64,000 nt of DNA from Candidatus Bathyarchaeota archaeon. Its GTDB lineage: Archaea > Thermoproteota > Bathyarchaeia > Bathyarchaeales > Bathycorpusculaceae. Shown here piece by piece: positions 1 to 9,055 of the stretch (position 1 is its first letter; each line of letters begins with the position of its first letter). Location of the stretch: contig JALHSQ010000127.1 of assembly GCA_022865885.1 (NCBI GenBank), positions 124,001-188,000 of the forward strand, in the 5' to 3' direction. Under the pieces are notes generated by a model. That model was given only the letters and a program-made list of their open reading frames with translations. It was not told the origin of the DNA and did not search any database. Both the position numbers and the translations under genes were made by a program.

Positions 1-570
1 TGAAACGAGTCCTGCTCTCAATTCATTGAAGACTCTCGTGATTTCTTCGGAGGTCATTTTTGGCTCAAAAAAGTCTATCGCGGCATCGTAGGGTGTTTTT
101 GTCTTCTTGACTTTCATCAGGATTTCTGCTGCTTTCTTCTGCAATTCTACAAGTTTTTCGAGTTCGGGTTTGAACATAAGGAACTTCTTTGCCGCTTTAG
201 CTTTTTTCCAGATATCCACTGCTATAGCGCGCTGTTTCGCAATCTCTACAACGAGTTCCTCAGGAAGCTTTGTCTGTTCGTCATAATTTTTCCTTATCAG
301 GTAGACGTTTCGTTTCTGAACGGTATCTAGACTGTCATAATCCGCGTGATGTTCGATACTCTTCAATAAGGTTTCTATTTGGGGGTCAGTGGTCATTTTA
401 TGGTCGATCTGGCTGAGTAGGGCGAGTTGTTGGCTTCTTAATCCGATGGCCTTTGGCGGCATCATCGTTTCCATGTCCCTTTGGATGATTGCTTGGGCTG
501 AGTTGAGAATGACTATCTCTTTGACTTTTTCCATTAGTTTCTTGTAGGTGGATAGCAAGTTTTCTGTCAT
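1..570 (-). CDS. Carboxypeptidase Taq (M32 family), N-terminal part
   Basis: Translating the minus strand from the ATG at 568-570 gives about 190 residues open to the left window edge. Residues about 20-50 carry the M32 N-terminal pattern: a hydrophobic/Gln helix followed by RDMETMMPP and then RSQQLALLS, where the family typically has WDxxTxMPxxA followed by RxxQLxxL. M32 enzymes are cytoplasmic zinc carboxypeptidases that trim C-terminal residues; the HExxH zinc site lies further downstream, outside this window, so activity cannot be judged. Members are about 500 residues long, so roughly a third is visible. No neighbour suggests an operon. The first residues (TENLLSTYKKLMEKVKEI) fit a typical family start. 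Confidence 0.88.
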   Translation of the reverse strand, partial: MTENLLSTYKKLMEKVKEIVILNSAQAIIQRDMETMMPPKAIGLRSQQLALLSQIDHKMTTDPQIETLLKSIEHHADYDSLDTVQKRNVYLIRKNYDEQTKLPEELVVEIAKQRAIAVDIWKKAKAAKKFLMFKPELEKLVELQKKAAEILMKVKKTKTPYDAAIDFFEPKMTSEEITRVFNELRAGLVS

Positions 571-895
571 TTTTCATCGTCTCAGGTTTGAAGAATAATT
601 CGATAGAACCGCATGTATATGAGTTTTGTGTTGTTGCATCCGTTCGTTAAGCTGTATGTATGGTCTCTGGTGAGTATATTCAAGCAGGTTAAAATCATTG
701 ATAAGACGATCATGATTAGTATCGATTCGGGAATCGGTCTATTGATCTTGAGACCCTGCTGGCCCTATTCGGTTGAGCTGGTGAGCATTGATGAACTTGT
801 TCGATCTTGAGAAAACGAGTCAAGGAACTGGTTCAATAGAAAGCTTGCGTGCCATAAGTCACGGCAAGATGAAATTTAATCATAGTTTAATTTGT
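571..895. other. Intergenic region, no gene seen
   Basis: About 325 bases between the peptidase start and the stress-protein end. The only open frame (613-810, plus) has no family resemblance or ribosome site. AT-rich, no hairpin or repeat noticed. Confidence 0.5.
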
Positions 896-1865
896 CTATC
901 GCACTAAGAGTACGGAGCGGTCTGTGTAATGTATTACATGGTCGCTAACGCTGCCCAATAGGAATCGGCTTATGGTGCTATGCCCCTTGTTTCCGATGAC
1001 GATGAGATCATAGTCTCCATTTTTTGCTGTTTGAATGATCACTTTTGCTGGGTCGCCTGATTCGAGTTTTTGGTCAAGCTTCGCTTCTTTGGCTAGATCG
1101 GCTGCTCTTGCCAGAATATTGGTTCCTATTCCTCTAGCTATTTCTGGCTTCAACTTGTGTATACTTGACTCTTGAACATAGAGCAAGGTGATCTTGGCAT
1201 TTGTTTTCTTAGCTACTGTGGCTGCGCTCCTTAGTGCTCTTTCCGCGCTTTCTGAACCATCAACTGGAACTAGGATCTTTCTTATTCGTCTTCTTTCTCT
1301 AGCGATCAGGACTGGGGTATGTGCGTGACGTGATACTTTCACAGCTATGCTTCCTAGGTGTGGTTCGTCTTCTTCATGTCCACTGTATCCCAAGACAATC
1401 AGATCGTAGTTTCCTCTTTGTGCCTCCTGTATGATTGTCTCAGCTGGATCGGGATTTTCGATTATTTTCTGGTATGCAGGAACGTGTTGTTCTTTGAAGA
1501 AGGCAAGTGTTTCTGCAACTGCTTGTTTCCCTTTTTTGGTGGTACCAATCGCTGATCTCACCAGAGACTTCCTTAGGTGAGGAGGCTGCTGGAGTCTTGG
1601 GAGCATGAACCGCAGTTGGAGGTGACCCGACGGCTGCCCCCACAGGAACATACTCCGGCTCTTTTGGAATATATTGTTGAATGTGCGGTTTCATGAGTTC
1701 ATGGGCGACGACATGAATTACAGTGACTCTTGATTCAAACTTCTTTGCCAACAAGGCTACCAATTCTTGGGCGATCACTGAGGGCACCGAGCCATCTACA
1801 GGAACCAAAATTCTCTTGAAAACACCTTCACCTTGCATAGTCTTAGAACCTAGTTTCTGTTTCAT
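896..1865 (-). pseudogene. Tandem universal stress protein, broken by one frameshift
   Basis: Two overlapping minus-strand frames together make one protein of about 320 residues with two UspA domains. Each domain begins with the RILVPVDGS / KILVPVDGS strand-loop of the family. The second carries a perfect ATP-binding pattern, G-2x-G-9x-G-S (GNKGHSTISRFLLGS); the first has a near match (GYSGHEEDEPHLGS). The frames join at a run of six T on the plus strand (1532-1537): with five, the reading runs smoothly from ...ISDWYHQK into GKQAVAETLAFF. A long Pro/Ala-rich insert (about residues 65-95) sits inside the first domain. Role by family: cytoplasmic nucleotide-binding stress protein. The single homopolymer difference could be a real mutation or a sequencing error; everything else looks intact. 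Confidence 0.85.
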
Positions 1866-1915
1866 TTCGATTCCTTATTGAGTATTCGCACAAAACTGCC
1901 ACTATAGCAAAAAAG

Positions 1916-2190
1916 CTACTTGGTGATTCCAGACTCCCTAGCAGCTTTGTCATCATCCGCAAGATGAACACAAACAGTAGCGCTCGGGTCAGGATCGGAA
2001 GAAGACGCTCTCACTGGCAAAACATGTGCTTAGTGAGTATTCGAGTCTGACCCGAGTTGTCAAACTCGGTGATCTCTTTCCTCTCAACTTGACCATTTTC
2101 GTGTCATCAACCGGAACCTGAGTTCCTGGCGACTTTTACATAGCCTAATTCCAGAAGTTTCTCTCAAGCTTCAACTCGGATAGATCTCTT
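1916..2190 (-). pseudogene. Decayed coding remnant
   Basis: No intact frame exists between 1866 and 2348, but the minus strand holds protein-like stretches in changing frames interrupted by stops: EKLLELGYVKVARNSG, then a stretch reading ENGQVERKEITEFDNSGQ, then ATVCVHLADDDKAARESG before a TAG at 1916-1918. I cannot name the family. It is read as an eroded gene because the amino-acid composition is that of a soluble protein and the frames follow each other in order. The rest of 2191-2348 shows nothing. Confidence 0.4.
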
Positions 2191-2348
2191 GCTGCGTTCT
2201 GCAGATCACTGCACGTATTATTTGCTCATTTAGAGGGAGTTCAACTTATATCTGTAACATAACATGATTGCTTGGTTTACGTTTGGCAGAAGCAAGCAGT
2301 TCTAAACTGCAGAGGATACCTGAATGCAGTAGTTGATGTGAAAGGTGT

Positions 2349-3021
2349 ATGATGACGGAAGAAAGTGTTGTATCTAAAGTCGAGGAGCTTATGGAGACTC
2401 TTGATGATATCAAGAGATACAATGCCCTTGCCCATTCTTTGAAAAGGTTCGCAATTATCATTGTGGGGTCTATAACGGTTTTTGCCATTCTTACGGGAGT
2501 GTTTGAGTTTTTTGACCTAAGGCTTGTGCTCGATAGACCCATGTTTCTTTCAATAGCATTCCTCTCACTCCTTATTCCTGTGACTGGTATCGTGGTGGGA
2601 GTCCTGTTTGTGAGAAGAAGAATAAACTCTGTACGTACAGGAGAGTGGAGAAAAGAGCTCTCGCATGGTTTTTCCATCTGCGCTAAAGATACTGGTGGAG
2701 TTGGATTGGGGGAAGACCTTTGATGAAATCTCGATGGGAAAACTCAGTTATGGCTTGTACGTACTGGTGAAAACAGCAGCCTACTGGATTGTATCTGTCT
2801 TTGCATTGAGCCTTATCGGAAATGCTGCTATTTTCCTAATTTTGCAACGGGCAGATTTTTTTGGCGAACTTCCCTGGGGAGGACTTGCCCTTTTGATTGT
2901 TCTTCTACTTTTAGGCAATGACCTTTGGAAACGTTATAGTGACATACTCGCACTTGATATGCTCCTTATGGAGTTGCGGTGGTTCAGCTTTGAATTCAGG
3001 AGAACCGAGTTCAAAACCTGA
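2349..3021 (+). pseudogene. Four-helix membrane protein, broken by one frameshift
   Basis: Two frames (2349-2723 and 2665-3021) overlap and continue one another. The first gives a short N-terminal coiled stretch and two hydrophobic helices (around residues 33-55 and 65-90); the second gives two more helices and ends FEFRRTEFKT. Removing one T from the T5 run at 2669-2673 joins ...KELSHGF to PSALKILVELDWGKTF. Total about 223 residues. I recognise no named family; it resembles small archaeal membrane proteins that sit beside winged-helix regulators, as here, where the next gene overlaps the 3' end by about 30 bases. Function unknown. As with the stress protein, a homopolymer sequencing error is possible. 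Confidence 0.6.
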
Positions 3022-3286
3022 CCTGTACGTCATCGCCAGGATAATCAAGGCGCTGAAAGAGAAGAACGGGATGAACAGGACGACCCTGGCAACTTCAACG
3101 GGACTTGCCTATGACAAGCTTGTAAATTATCTAGTTTGGATGTCAGAAAGAAAATTCATCGAGATCGATGACCACGGGTATTTGAAGTTAACAAGGGGCG
3201 GGACCGAGGTTTATGATGAACTGGTGCAATGGATAATGAAGTATGTGGGTCAACTCAAGTTTCCTAGACTACGCGTAAGAACCTAA
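2990..3286 (+). CDS. Winged-helix DNA-binding protein
   Basis: About 98 residues if translation begins at the TTG at 2990; an ATG at 2918 gives 24 further residues of unconvincing, Cys/Ser-rich sequence that overlap the membrane gene. The core, from PDLYVIARIIKAL to the end, is a winged helix: helix 1 (ARIIKALKEK), the turn and helices 2-3 (MNRTTLATSTGLAYDKLVNYLVWM), and a wing (IEIDDHGYLKLT) followed by a C-terminal helix. This is the HTH_45-type arrangement common in archaeal single-domain regulators. It overlaps the preceding membrane protein and lies just ahead of an ABC exporter, so it may regulate either; no operator was identified. Confidence 0.7.
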   Translation: MNSGEPSSKPDLYVIARIIKALKEKNGMNRTTLATSTGLAYDKLVNYLVWMSERKFIEIDDHGYLKLTRGGTEVYDELVQWIMKYVGQLKFPRLRVRT

Positions 3287-3367
3287 CTTCTGCGCTCAAA
3301 ACTCACTTCCTCCGAATGAGTTCGCCTTTTAAGTTACGTGATTCCACTCTATTCGGAAGCGATAAGG

Positions 3368-4309
3368 ATGCCATCGATTGAAGCAATCAACCTCTCGAAA
3401 AAATACGGGTCTTTTGCAGCTCTCTCTGATTTAAATCTCAATATTGAGGGAGCAAAATGCGTCGGCTTCCTTGGCCCAAACGGTGCAGGGAAATCAACTA
3501 CGCTCAAGTTGTTTACTGACCTGATTAGACCCTCCGCAGGAGAGGCTCTAATAAATGGTGCGAACGTACATACTGACAAGAAAAGGGCACTCGGTTCTGT
3601 AGGTGCACTTATCGAAATACCTGAGATTTACCCTGCGTTAACGCCACGAGAGGCATTAATGATGATTGCTGAGATTAGAGGGATACCTAAGAACGAGCGA
3701 AAAGAGCAGGTAGCAGAGGCTGTCTCCGAAGTCCGAATGGAAGAATGGATCAATAAGCGCGTCGGCAAGTTCTCCAAGGGAATGAAACAGAGAATCTGCG
3801 TCGCTTCTGCCTTACTCAGCGACCCTTCTATTGTTCTCTTAGATGAGCCTACCACAGGGCTTGACCCTCGCGGAATGAGCGAAGTCAGAGATATCATAAA
3901 GTCTCTAAAGAACAAAAAAAGGCTGATTTTCATGAGTAGCCACCTACTTAGCGAGGTTTCGGATGTCTGCGACGAGGTTGCCATTATAGATCATGGCAAA
4001 CTAATCATTTACGACACGCTTTCCAACGTGACTGCAAAGGTTTCGGATGGAGAAAACGTCGTTGAAGTTGAACTGCGAAACACCGTTAATGCAGAGTTGA
4101 CAAGCAAGATAGCCGCGAAAATCCCCGGCATCAATAAGGCTGAAAAAAGTGATGATACAACCTTCAGGATAAAATTCACTGGAGGCTTGAATGCCCAAGA
4201 AAGAATCCTCGCTGACTTGGTGAAAATGAACATCGGAATAGTCAGCTACAAACCAGCCTCATCGGCCCTCGAAGAGGCGTATCTGAGTCTTGTAAAAAGT
4301 ACGTTGTGA
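3368..4309 (+). CDS. ABC exporter ATP-binding protein
   Basis: Cytoplasmic ATPase of an ABC-2 type exporter, 313 residues from the ATG at 3368 (MPSIEAINLSKKYG). A GTG at 3338 would add ten residues; I prefer 3368 because the family starts there. All nucleotide-binding motifs are present: Walker A GPNGAGKST, signature FSKGMKQ, Walker B IVLLDEP followed by TTGLD, and the H-loop histidine in SSHLLSEV. A C-terminal extension of about 90 residues after the H-loop is normal for the CcmA/NatA group. The stop codon overlaps the start of the permease gene (4306), so the two are translationally coupled. Substrate cannot be told; the winged-helix gene upstream may control it. Confidence 0.93.
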   Translation: MPSIEAINLSKKYGSFAALSDLNLNIEGAKCVGFLGPNGAGKSTTLKLFTDLIRPSAGEALINGANVHTDKKRALGSVGALIEIPEIYPALTPREALMMIAEIRGIPKNERKEQVAEAVSEVRMEEWINKRVGKFSKGMKQRICVASALLSDPSIVLLDEPTTGLDPRGMSEVRDIIKSLKNKKRLIFMSSHLLSEVSDVCDEVAIIDHGKLIIYDTLSNVTAKVSDGENVVEVELRNTVNAELTSKIAAKIPGINKAEKSDDTTFRIKFTGGLNAQERILADLVKMNIGIVSYKPASSALEEAYLSLVKSTL

Positions 4310-5169
4310 TAAACCTGAACGAAACGAAAGTTGCAGGTCGAAGCCAAGTACCAGGCAGCCTAACTCAAGTCGGCATAACTGTGAAGTACACGTTACTCGA
4401 TTACGTGAGGTCTCGGAGGTTTTTCATTCTCCTAACCATAGCGCTCTTGATTAGCGCTATTCTCACCTTTGTAGTGGGGTACTATCGACCTGAAAGTTTT
4501 CTCGCGTCGGACTTATCGTTTTATTCGGGCTGGTGGGGAAACATAGCGACTTACGTGATAGTGCTTTCTGGAATTTTCTTTGGCGGCGATGCCATTTCTG
4601 GAGAATTTCAGAACAAGACAGGCTATTTCGGAATCCCCAACCCTATCAGGAGGTCGTCTATATACATAGGGAAGTGGTTGTCAGCTCTCATCGCATCCAC
4701 AATCATACTAGGCGTGTTCACAGCAATCACAATAGGCAATGGATTATACTACTTCTCAACGGTGCCGTCCGAATTCGGCTTATCCGTGCTTTTCGCATGG
4801 TTCTATCTTATGGCAGTTCTAGGCTTCACGTTCTTCTTCAGCTCGCTATTCAAAAGCAGTTCCATGTCCATTCTCGTAACTGCCATCCTCTTTCTCTTCG
4901 CGTTTAACATAATTCAGCTTTTCGTTGCGAACCTTGCCCAGATTGAGCCTTGGTTCATCCTAACTTACGGAGCGCAAATAATAGGAAACATACTGACCGT
5001 GCCCTATCCGCCACCCACCTCGGTCACGCACTTCGGTCAAGGAGGAAATGGACCTACCTTCACTAGCTTCAACGCAACCGTCTCAGAGGGACTTGCAATC
5101 ATGGGACTATACTTTATCATTACAACAGTCTTGGGGCTAATACTCTTCGAGAGAAAGGAGTTTACCTAA
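4306..5169 (+). CDS. ABC-2 type permease
   Basis: 287-residue membrane protein starting at a GTG that overlaps the TGA of the ATPase gene by four bases. Hydrophobic segments around residues 35-55, 75-95, 120-145, 155-180, 185-205 and 262-282 give six membrane helices, the layout of the ABC-2 permease family (NatB/CcmB-like). A soluble loop of about 55 residues containing PYPPPTSVTHFG and Gly/Thr-rich sequence precedes the last helix. The GGDAISGEFQNKT stretch after helix 2 is the conserved cytoplasmic gate helix of this family. It works with the adjacent ATPase; substrate unknown. Confidence 0.9.
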   Translation: MINLNETKVAGRSQVPGSLTQVGITVKYTLLDYVRSRRFFILLTIALLISAILTFVVGYYRPESFLASDLSFYSGWWGNIATYVIVLSGIFFGGDAISGEFQNKTGYFGIPNPIRRSSIYIGKWLSALIASTIILGVFTAITIGNGLYYFSTVPSEFGLSVLFAWFYLMAVLGFTFFFSSLFKSSSMSILVTAILFLFAFNIIQLFVANLAQIEPWFILTYGAQIIGNILTVPYPPPTSVTHFGQGGNGPTFTSFNATVSEGLAIMGLYFIITTVLGLILFERKEFT

Positions 5170-5353
5170 GCGAGAATTGAGGAAACACCTGTCGCACAAC
5201 TTCGAATGAAAATTTGAACCGAGTCTGAAACATTCCATCATTCTAGATGCTTTTACTGGTAAACGCGTGCTCCAATTTTAACCATGCTATCGAAATCGCT
5301 CAAGTCAAGGTTTTCTGACTAAAATAAGCCCGAAGCAAGCTTGATTTGTGAGG

Positions 5354-5428
5354 TGCTCCGGCCGGGATTTGGACCCGGGTCTCCGACTCGAAAGGCCGGA
5401 ATACTTGACCGGGCTATACTACCGGAGC
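5354..5428 (-). tRNA. tRNA-Glu (anticodon TTC)
   Basis: On the minus strand a full cloverleaf forms: acceptor GCTCCGG/CCGGAGC with discriminator A, anticodon stem CCGGC/GTCGG around the loop CTTTCGA (anticodon TTC), and T stem CCGGG/CCCGG around TCCAAAT. No intron. The CCA end is not encoded (CCT follows). Confidence 0.95.
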
Positions 5429-5474
5429 CTTGTAGCCCGAGGCATCATGCAAATATCTCTTCGTTCGAATAAAC

Positions 5475-6656
5475 TTATCCCCCAATTGCTGTTCTCACAC
5501 ATTCTTTAAGCGGAGCCAATATTACTGCTGTTTTATTCAGCGTCGGCGCATAATATGCTGTTTTCGCGGAATTCGTCATTATTGTTTTTACGCCGAGCAT
5601 TTCAGGGTATGAAACGATTGTGCATACGCCATCTAGTACGTGTCCACCTGTTTCCTCTATTCTCTTCACATGGTTTCTAGCAATTTGCCTGATATAACGT
5701 GACGTGCAGACCCAGAACTCTGTGTCAGCCTTGACTCTCTTGCCTTCAGCTAGGCATGCGATTTGCTTCATCTCATCTAGTGAGCAGTGGGGACACCCTA
5801 TGAAGACAAGGTCAGGTTTGGAGATTGAGGTTACAGATAGCCTTTCAATGGTTTTTGCTATTTCTCTTGCTTCGACAGTTATCCTTTGTGTCGCTTGCGT
5901 TTCGCCGCGCAATCTTCTGTGTCCGCGGCAGAACATGTTAACCATACCCGTCGATGCAAGCGCTGCGCCTAGTTGCTTCAACTGGTCACTTGTGGCTCCT
6001 CTAATGCCTTGGATTTTCGGTATTTCATCTTTCAGGATTTCGCCCAGCAGTATTCCTAAAGCGCCAAACTCGGTTTCATTCTGTGGCGGCGTTTCCACAT
6101 CTACCAGAACGCTTGGCACTCTGTTTTTGGGTTGATGAATTCCGTAATTCGGAGTTTTCCCTATTATTGCGGCTGCAAGGGCGCTAGGGCCGCCTTCACG
6201 GTTTGTCCAAGCATCAAGAACGGAATTAGCGTAGACCACAGCTGAAGATTCAGCCCATGCAAGATGCGTGTTTCTTTTTGGCTCTCTCAGATAGTAGGGA
6301 GTGCAGGTTAGCGACTGCTTGAACCCCATTCTTTCGAACTGCTTGAGAATTGTCAGTTGCTTCTCAACTATGTTTTCTTTCAGCAACTTGCCCAGATATT
6401 CTTGATCGAGACTTTGAGGGTTAAGTGTAGTTTCGACTCTTGCCTTTCCATCTGATTCCGCTAGGGCTTTAAGAAACTCTATTGGTGCATCTCCCAGCGT
6501 CTTGTATGAGACTCCTGAAACATGAGCTGAATCTATTGGGATAAGCCTCGTCCCGCCGAAAAGCTCGCCTAAACGGACAAGTATCGTCATACATTTTTGC
6601 TGTGCCCAGCCAAACTCGCCATCATAGATGAGTTCCTCTTCTTTTGTCAAATACAT
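5475..6656 (-). CDS. Phosphomevalonate dehydratase large subunit (aconitase X catalytic)
   Basis: 393 residues matching the DUF521/aconitase X catalytic subunit: N-terminal LTKEEELIYDGEFGWAQQKC, then IPIDSAHVSGVSY, ACTPYYL-like substrate loop (LTCTPYYLREPKRNTHLAW), and the C-terminal IGCPHCSLDEMKQIA and MTNSAKTAYYAP stretches. In archaea this protein with the small subunit dehydrates mevalonate 5-phosphate to trans-anhydromevalonate 5-phosphate using an Fe-S cluster, in the archaeal mevalonate route to isoprenoid lipids; the cysteines in CTPYY, GCPHC and nearby positions are available for the cluster. The gene starts five bases after the small-subunit stop, third in an operon with an HD hydrolase. 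Alternative aconitase X functions (hydroxyproline dehydration) are bacterial and less likely here. Confidence 0.88.
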   Translation of the reverse strand: MYLTKEEELIYDGEFGWAQQKCMTILVRLGELFGGTRLIPIDSAHVSGVSYKTLGDAPIEFLKALAESDGKARVETTLNPQSLDQEYLGKLLKENIVEKQLTILKQFERMGFKQSLTCTPYYLREPKRNTHLAWAESSAVVYANSVLDAWTNREGGPSALAAAIIGKTPNYGIHQPKNRVPSVLVDVETPPQNETEFGALGILLGEILKDEIPKIQGIRGATSDQLKQLGAALASTGMVNMFCRGHRRLRGETQATQRITVEAREIAKTIERLSVTSISKPDLVFIGCPHCSLDEMKQIACLAEGKRVKADTEFWVCTSRYIRQIARNHVKRIEETGGHVLDGVCTIVSYPEMLGVKTIMTNSAKTAYYAPTLNKTAVILAPLKECVRTAIGG

Positions 6657-6661
6657 ACTGC

Positions 6662-7078
6662 TTAACTCTCTCTTCCAAGAATCCTTACAAGACCTTTTGT
6701 GGCATCAACTTCAACGATGTTTCCAGTCTTGATCTTGTAAATATCAATCTGATCAATCATCGGGATGTCCGCTAATATTGCTCCAACAACGACCACTGGA
6801 TCAGCCGTCTGATTTATTATCGCTCTGGGGGCCAAATGCTTCTTGGATAAAGAATATAGTATGTAACTGCCTACCGTCGAGCCATGGCCATGGGGAAAAC
6901 ACAGTATCTTGTTTTTTATGCATTCGCCGCATAGATCGTGGTTTTTTTCAACTACTTTGCCGTCAGCCGGATCGACTCCTCCTAGAAAGCTGATTGGCTT
7001 CTTGGAAACCAATGCTCTGGCCTTGGTGTGGCCTTCGACTATGCTTCGTCCCTTCAATATTGTGTTTTCCATTTTCAC
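6662..7078 (-). CDS. Phosphomevalonate dehydratase small subunit (aconitase X swivel)
   Basis: 138 residues from a GTG at 7078; an ATG two codons in (7072) is an equally good start. The DUF126 swivel-domain pattern is clear: GRSIVEGHTKARALVS near the N-terminus, SFLGGVDPADGKV, the conserved CFPHGHGSTVGSYILY loop that carries the substrate-binding serine, and APRAIINQTADPVVVVGAILADIP. It is the partner of the large subunit immediately downstream (five-base gap). Upstream, the HD-domain gene ends six bases before it, so the three genes probably share one transcript. Confidence 0.88.
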   Translation of the reverse strand: MKMENTILKGRSIVEGHTKARALVSKKPISFLGGVDPADGKVVEKNHDLCGECIKNKILCFPHGHGSTVGSYILYSLSKKHLAPRAIINQTADPVVVVGAILADIPMIDQIDIYKIKTGNIVEVDATKGLVRILGRES

Positions 7079-7083
7079 GCGCT

Positions 7084-8364
7084 CTAGTAGGATATTCTTG
7101 CTGTTGTGGGGGTCTTTCCCAGTATTCCCGCCGCTGCATCTTCAACTCTCTTGCGGTATTCTTCTTGCGTGTAGACACGAAGTATGTTTATGAAACCTTT
7201 GAGCGTTTCAAAAATCTTTGATGTCTCGCTCAAGCGTTGCGGTATCTTCTCGCCGTCTTGTGTTCTGTAGAATGCTGGAATCTCCATGGGTTCCATTAGA
7301 ACCGAGTGATGGTATGGGACAGAAGGAACAGTGGGAACATCAATTATCACTTCCTCAACGTTGATTCCGGCTTTTTCTGCAATGTCTGCCTGCAGTTGTT
7401 CTCTGTGCTTTTCTCGTCCGAATATGTTTGAGATCATTGTGTCTTTTTCGTAGAACGTCCTTTCATATGCACATTTGAGCATTTTCCGTCTTTCAAGGTT
7501 TCTTATGATTCCGTTTGACTTTCCGCAGTTTTTCAGCATTGTCCACACCGTGTAATCATCCATGGCCATGTACTCTTCTGGTGTTTTGAACTGGGTCAGT
7601 CCCAGTTCCTCATTTGCTTTTTCCATTGCTATGGCAAGCATTATTTGTGCTGCTCTGCCGACTCGATGGAAATATATGCTTTTGAACGATTCTATTCTTG
7701 CTATTATTAGGGATTCGAGGGCTGAGAGAGCGCCAAGGTCCACGGCAAGGTTCTCATCCACTACGTCGAGGGCATGGATAAGTCGAAAGATGTCTATGAA
7801 CCCGTATTCTGCACCAGTGTGATATGTGTCTCGTACGATAAAGTCCAGTTTATCTACATCGACGGCGCTACTTATTATCTGGTCCAGAAAAGTCTTCTTG
7901 GGCTTGTGAAGTTTGCCTACTGCAAGTTTCCCAATCTCTTCTGAGTTGTAGCCATTTTCTTTCAGTATGTCTGCTAACTCGCTCTTTCTTATTATCCACT
8001 GTGTCATGTCCTCATGTGTCTTGTTGAGTTCCTTATCGAGTAAGTGTTCAAACACGTGTGAGAACGGTCCGTGGCCAACATCGTGGAGCAGACCCGCCAT
8101 TTTGGCAGCTTCGCATTCGTCTTCATTTAAGTATTGAGAGACGTTGCGGTTTTCTACAACTCTACCTGCCAAATACATAACACCGATAGCGTGCTCAAAA
8201 CGTGTGTGGTTAGCTCCTGGGTAAACATATTCTGAACCTGCTAGTTGGCGTAGTCTGCGTTGTCTCTGGACGGGGAACGAGTCGATAGCGTGTTTTTCTT
8301 GTTCAGTTACGTAGATGTATCCATGTACTGGGTCCTTTATTTCGCCCCAATAGCTTTTGGGCAT
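7084..8364 (-). CDS. HD-domain phosphohydrolase (dNTPase/SAMHD1-like)
   Basis: 426 residues. The N-terminus (KSYWGEIKDPVHGYIYVT) and RRLRQLAGSEYVYPGANHTRFEHAIGV are the hallmark of the SAMHD1/dGTPase branch: the His in HTRFEH, the HD pair in LLHDVGHGPFSH and a distal Asp (VDKLDFIVRDTYHTG) form the metal site. Family members hydrolyse dNTPs or related phosphate esters in the cytoplasm; the exact substrate here is not known. It is first in an apparent operon with the phosphomevalonate dehydratase subunits, which is a curious pairing since nucleotide hydrolysis and isoprenoid synthesis are not obviously linked. It is divergent from thymidylate kinase (86 bases between starts). Confidence 0.88.
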   Translation of the reverse strand: MPKSYWGEIKDPVHGYIYVTEQEKHAIDSFPVQRQRRLRQLAGSEYVYPGANHTRFEHAIGVMYLAGRVVENRNVSQYLNEDECEAAKMAGLLHDVGHGPFSHVFEHLLDKELNKTHEDMTQWIIRKSELADILKENGYNSEEIGKLAVGKLHKPKKTFLDQIISSAVDVDKLDFIVRDTYHTGAEYGFIDIFRLIHALDVVDENLAVDLGALSALESLIIARIESFKSIYFHRVGRAAQIMLAIAMEKANEELGLTQFKTPEEYMAMDDYTVWTMLKNCGKSNGIIRNLERRKMLKCAYERTFYEKDTMISNIFGREKHREQLQADIAEKAGINVEEVIIDVPTVPSVPYHHSVLMEPMEIPAFYRTQDGEKIPQRLSETSKIFETLKGFINILRVYTQEEYRKRVEDAAAGILGKTPTTARISY

Positions 8365-8449
8365 TTGAGGGGTGCCTCTTCGGTTTCTTGTTGAATAATT
8401 ATTAATGTTGTGTCACTCTTATAATGTCTAGCATTCAAAGCTTGAGCTG

Positions 8450-9055
8450 ATGGAAATGGAGCGGAAGGGTTTCTTTGTCTGCGTTGAAGGGTTGGATGGG
8501 TGTGGAAAGACCACTCAAGCAAAGCGGTTAGTTGCCAAGCTAAAAGAGAGCTATGATGCGTTTTACACGGCTGAACCTAGTCAAGGGCCCATCGGAGAAT
8601 TTATCAGGAAATGCTACTTGCATGCACCTAAGCGTGGTTCAACCGTTGTTGAGGCTTTGTTGTTCGCTGCGGATCGGATTGAGCACCTGGAGAGCGAGGT
8701 GATTCCGGCTTTGAACGCAGGGAAGCTTGTGATTTCCGATCGTTACTTGTATTCTTCTTTGGCTTATCAGGGAGCAGCCGGACTTGACTTGAACTGGATT
8801 GAGAGGATAAATGAGCATGCGATACGTCCTGACCTTGCGGTTTTCATTGATGTGGAGCCTGAGACTGTTGTGTGCAGGTTGAAGGCGAAGAAATCAGTCA
8901 TGGAGAATTTGGAAACTCAGCGTTCTGTGCGCGAAGTCTACATGAAATTCGTTGAGAAGGGTGATCTTGTTCGTATAGATGGCAATGTGTCTGAAGCGAA
9001 GGTTGCTGAGCGTATCCTTGCAGTGGTCATAGAGTTCTTGGAGAAGGCTTGCTAG
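8450..9055 (+). CDS. tmk: Thymidylate kinase
   Basis: 201 residues; starts at 8450 (or 8456, the second Met). P-loop EGLDGCGKTTQAKRL at residues 13-27, the DR(Y) motif in LVISDRYLYSSLAYQGA, and a lid/LID-like region around residues 140-150. It phosphorylates dTMP to dTDP for DNA synthesis. The 3' end overlaps the stop of the convergent gene at 9052 by four bases. The divergent neighbour is an HD-type putative dNTPase, so two enzymes acting on deoxynucleotides face each other. Confidence 0.93.
   Translation: MEMERKGFFVCVEGLDGCGKTTQAKRLVAKLKESYDAFYTAEPSQGPIGEFIRKCYLHAPKRGSTVVEALLFAADRIEHLESEVIPALNAGKLVISDRYLYSSLAYQGAAGLDLNWIERINEHAIRPDLAVFIDVEPETVVCRLKAKKSVMENLETQRSVREVYMKFVEKGDLVRIDGNVSEAKVAERILAVVIEFLEKAC

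Noticed and set aside
613-810. 65-codon plus-strand frame
   Set aside because: No ribosome site, no domain, unusual composition; treated as chance.
2246-2677. 143-codon minus-strand frame
   Set aside because: Antisense shadow of the membrane protein gene, with Ser/Thr/Ile composition of a reversed membrane gene.
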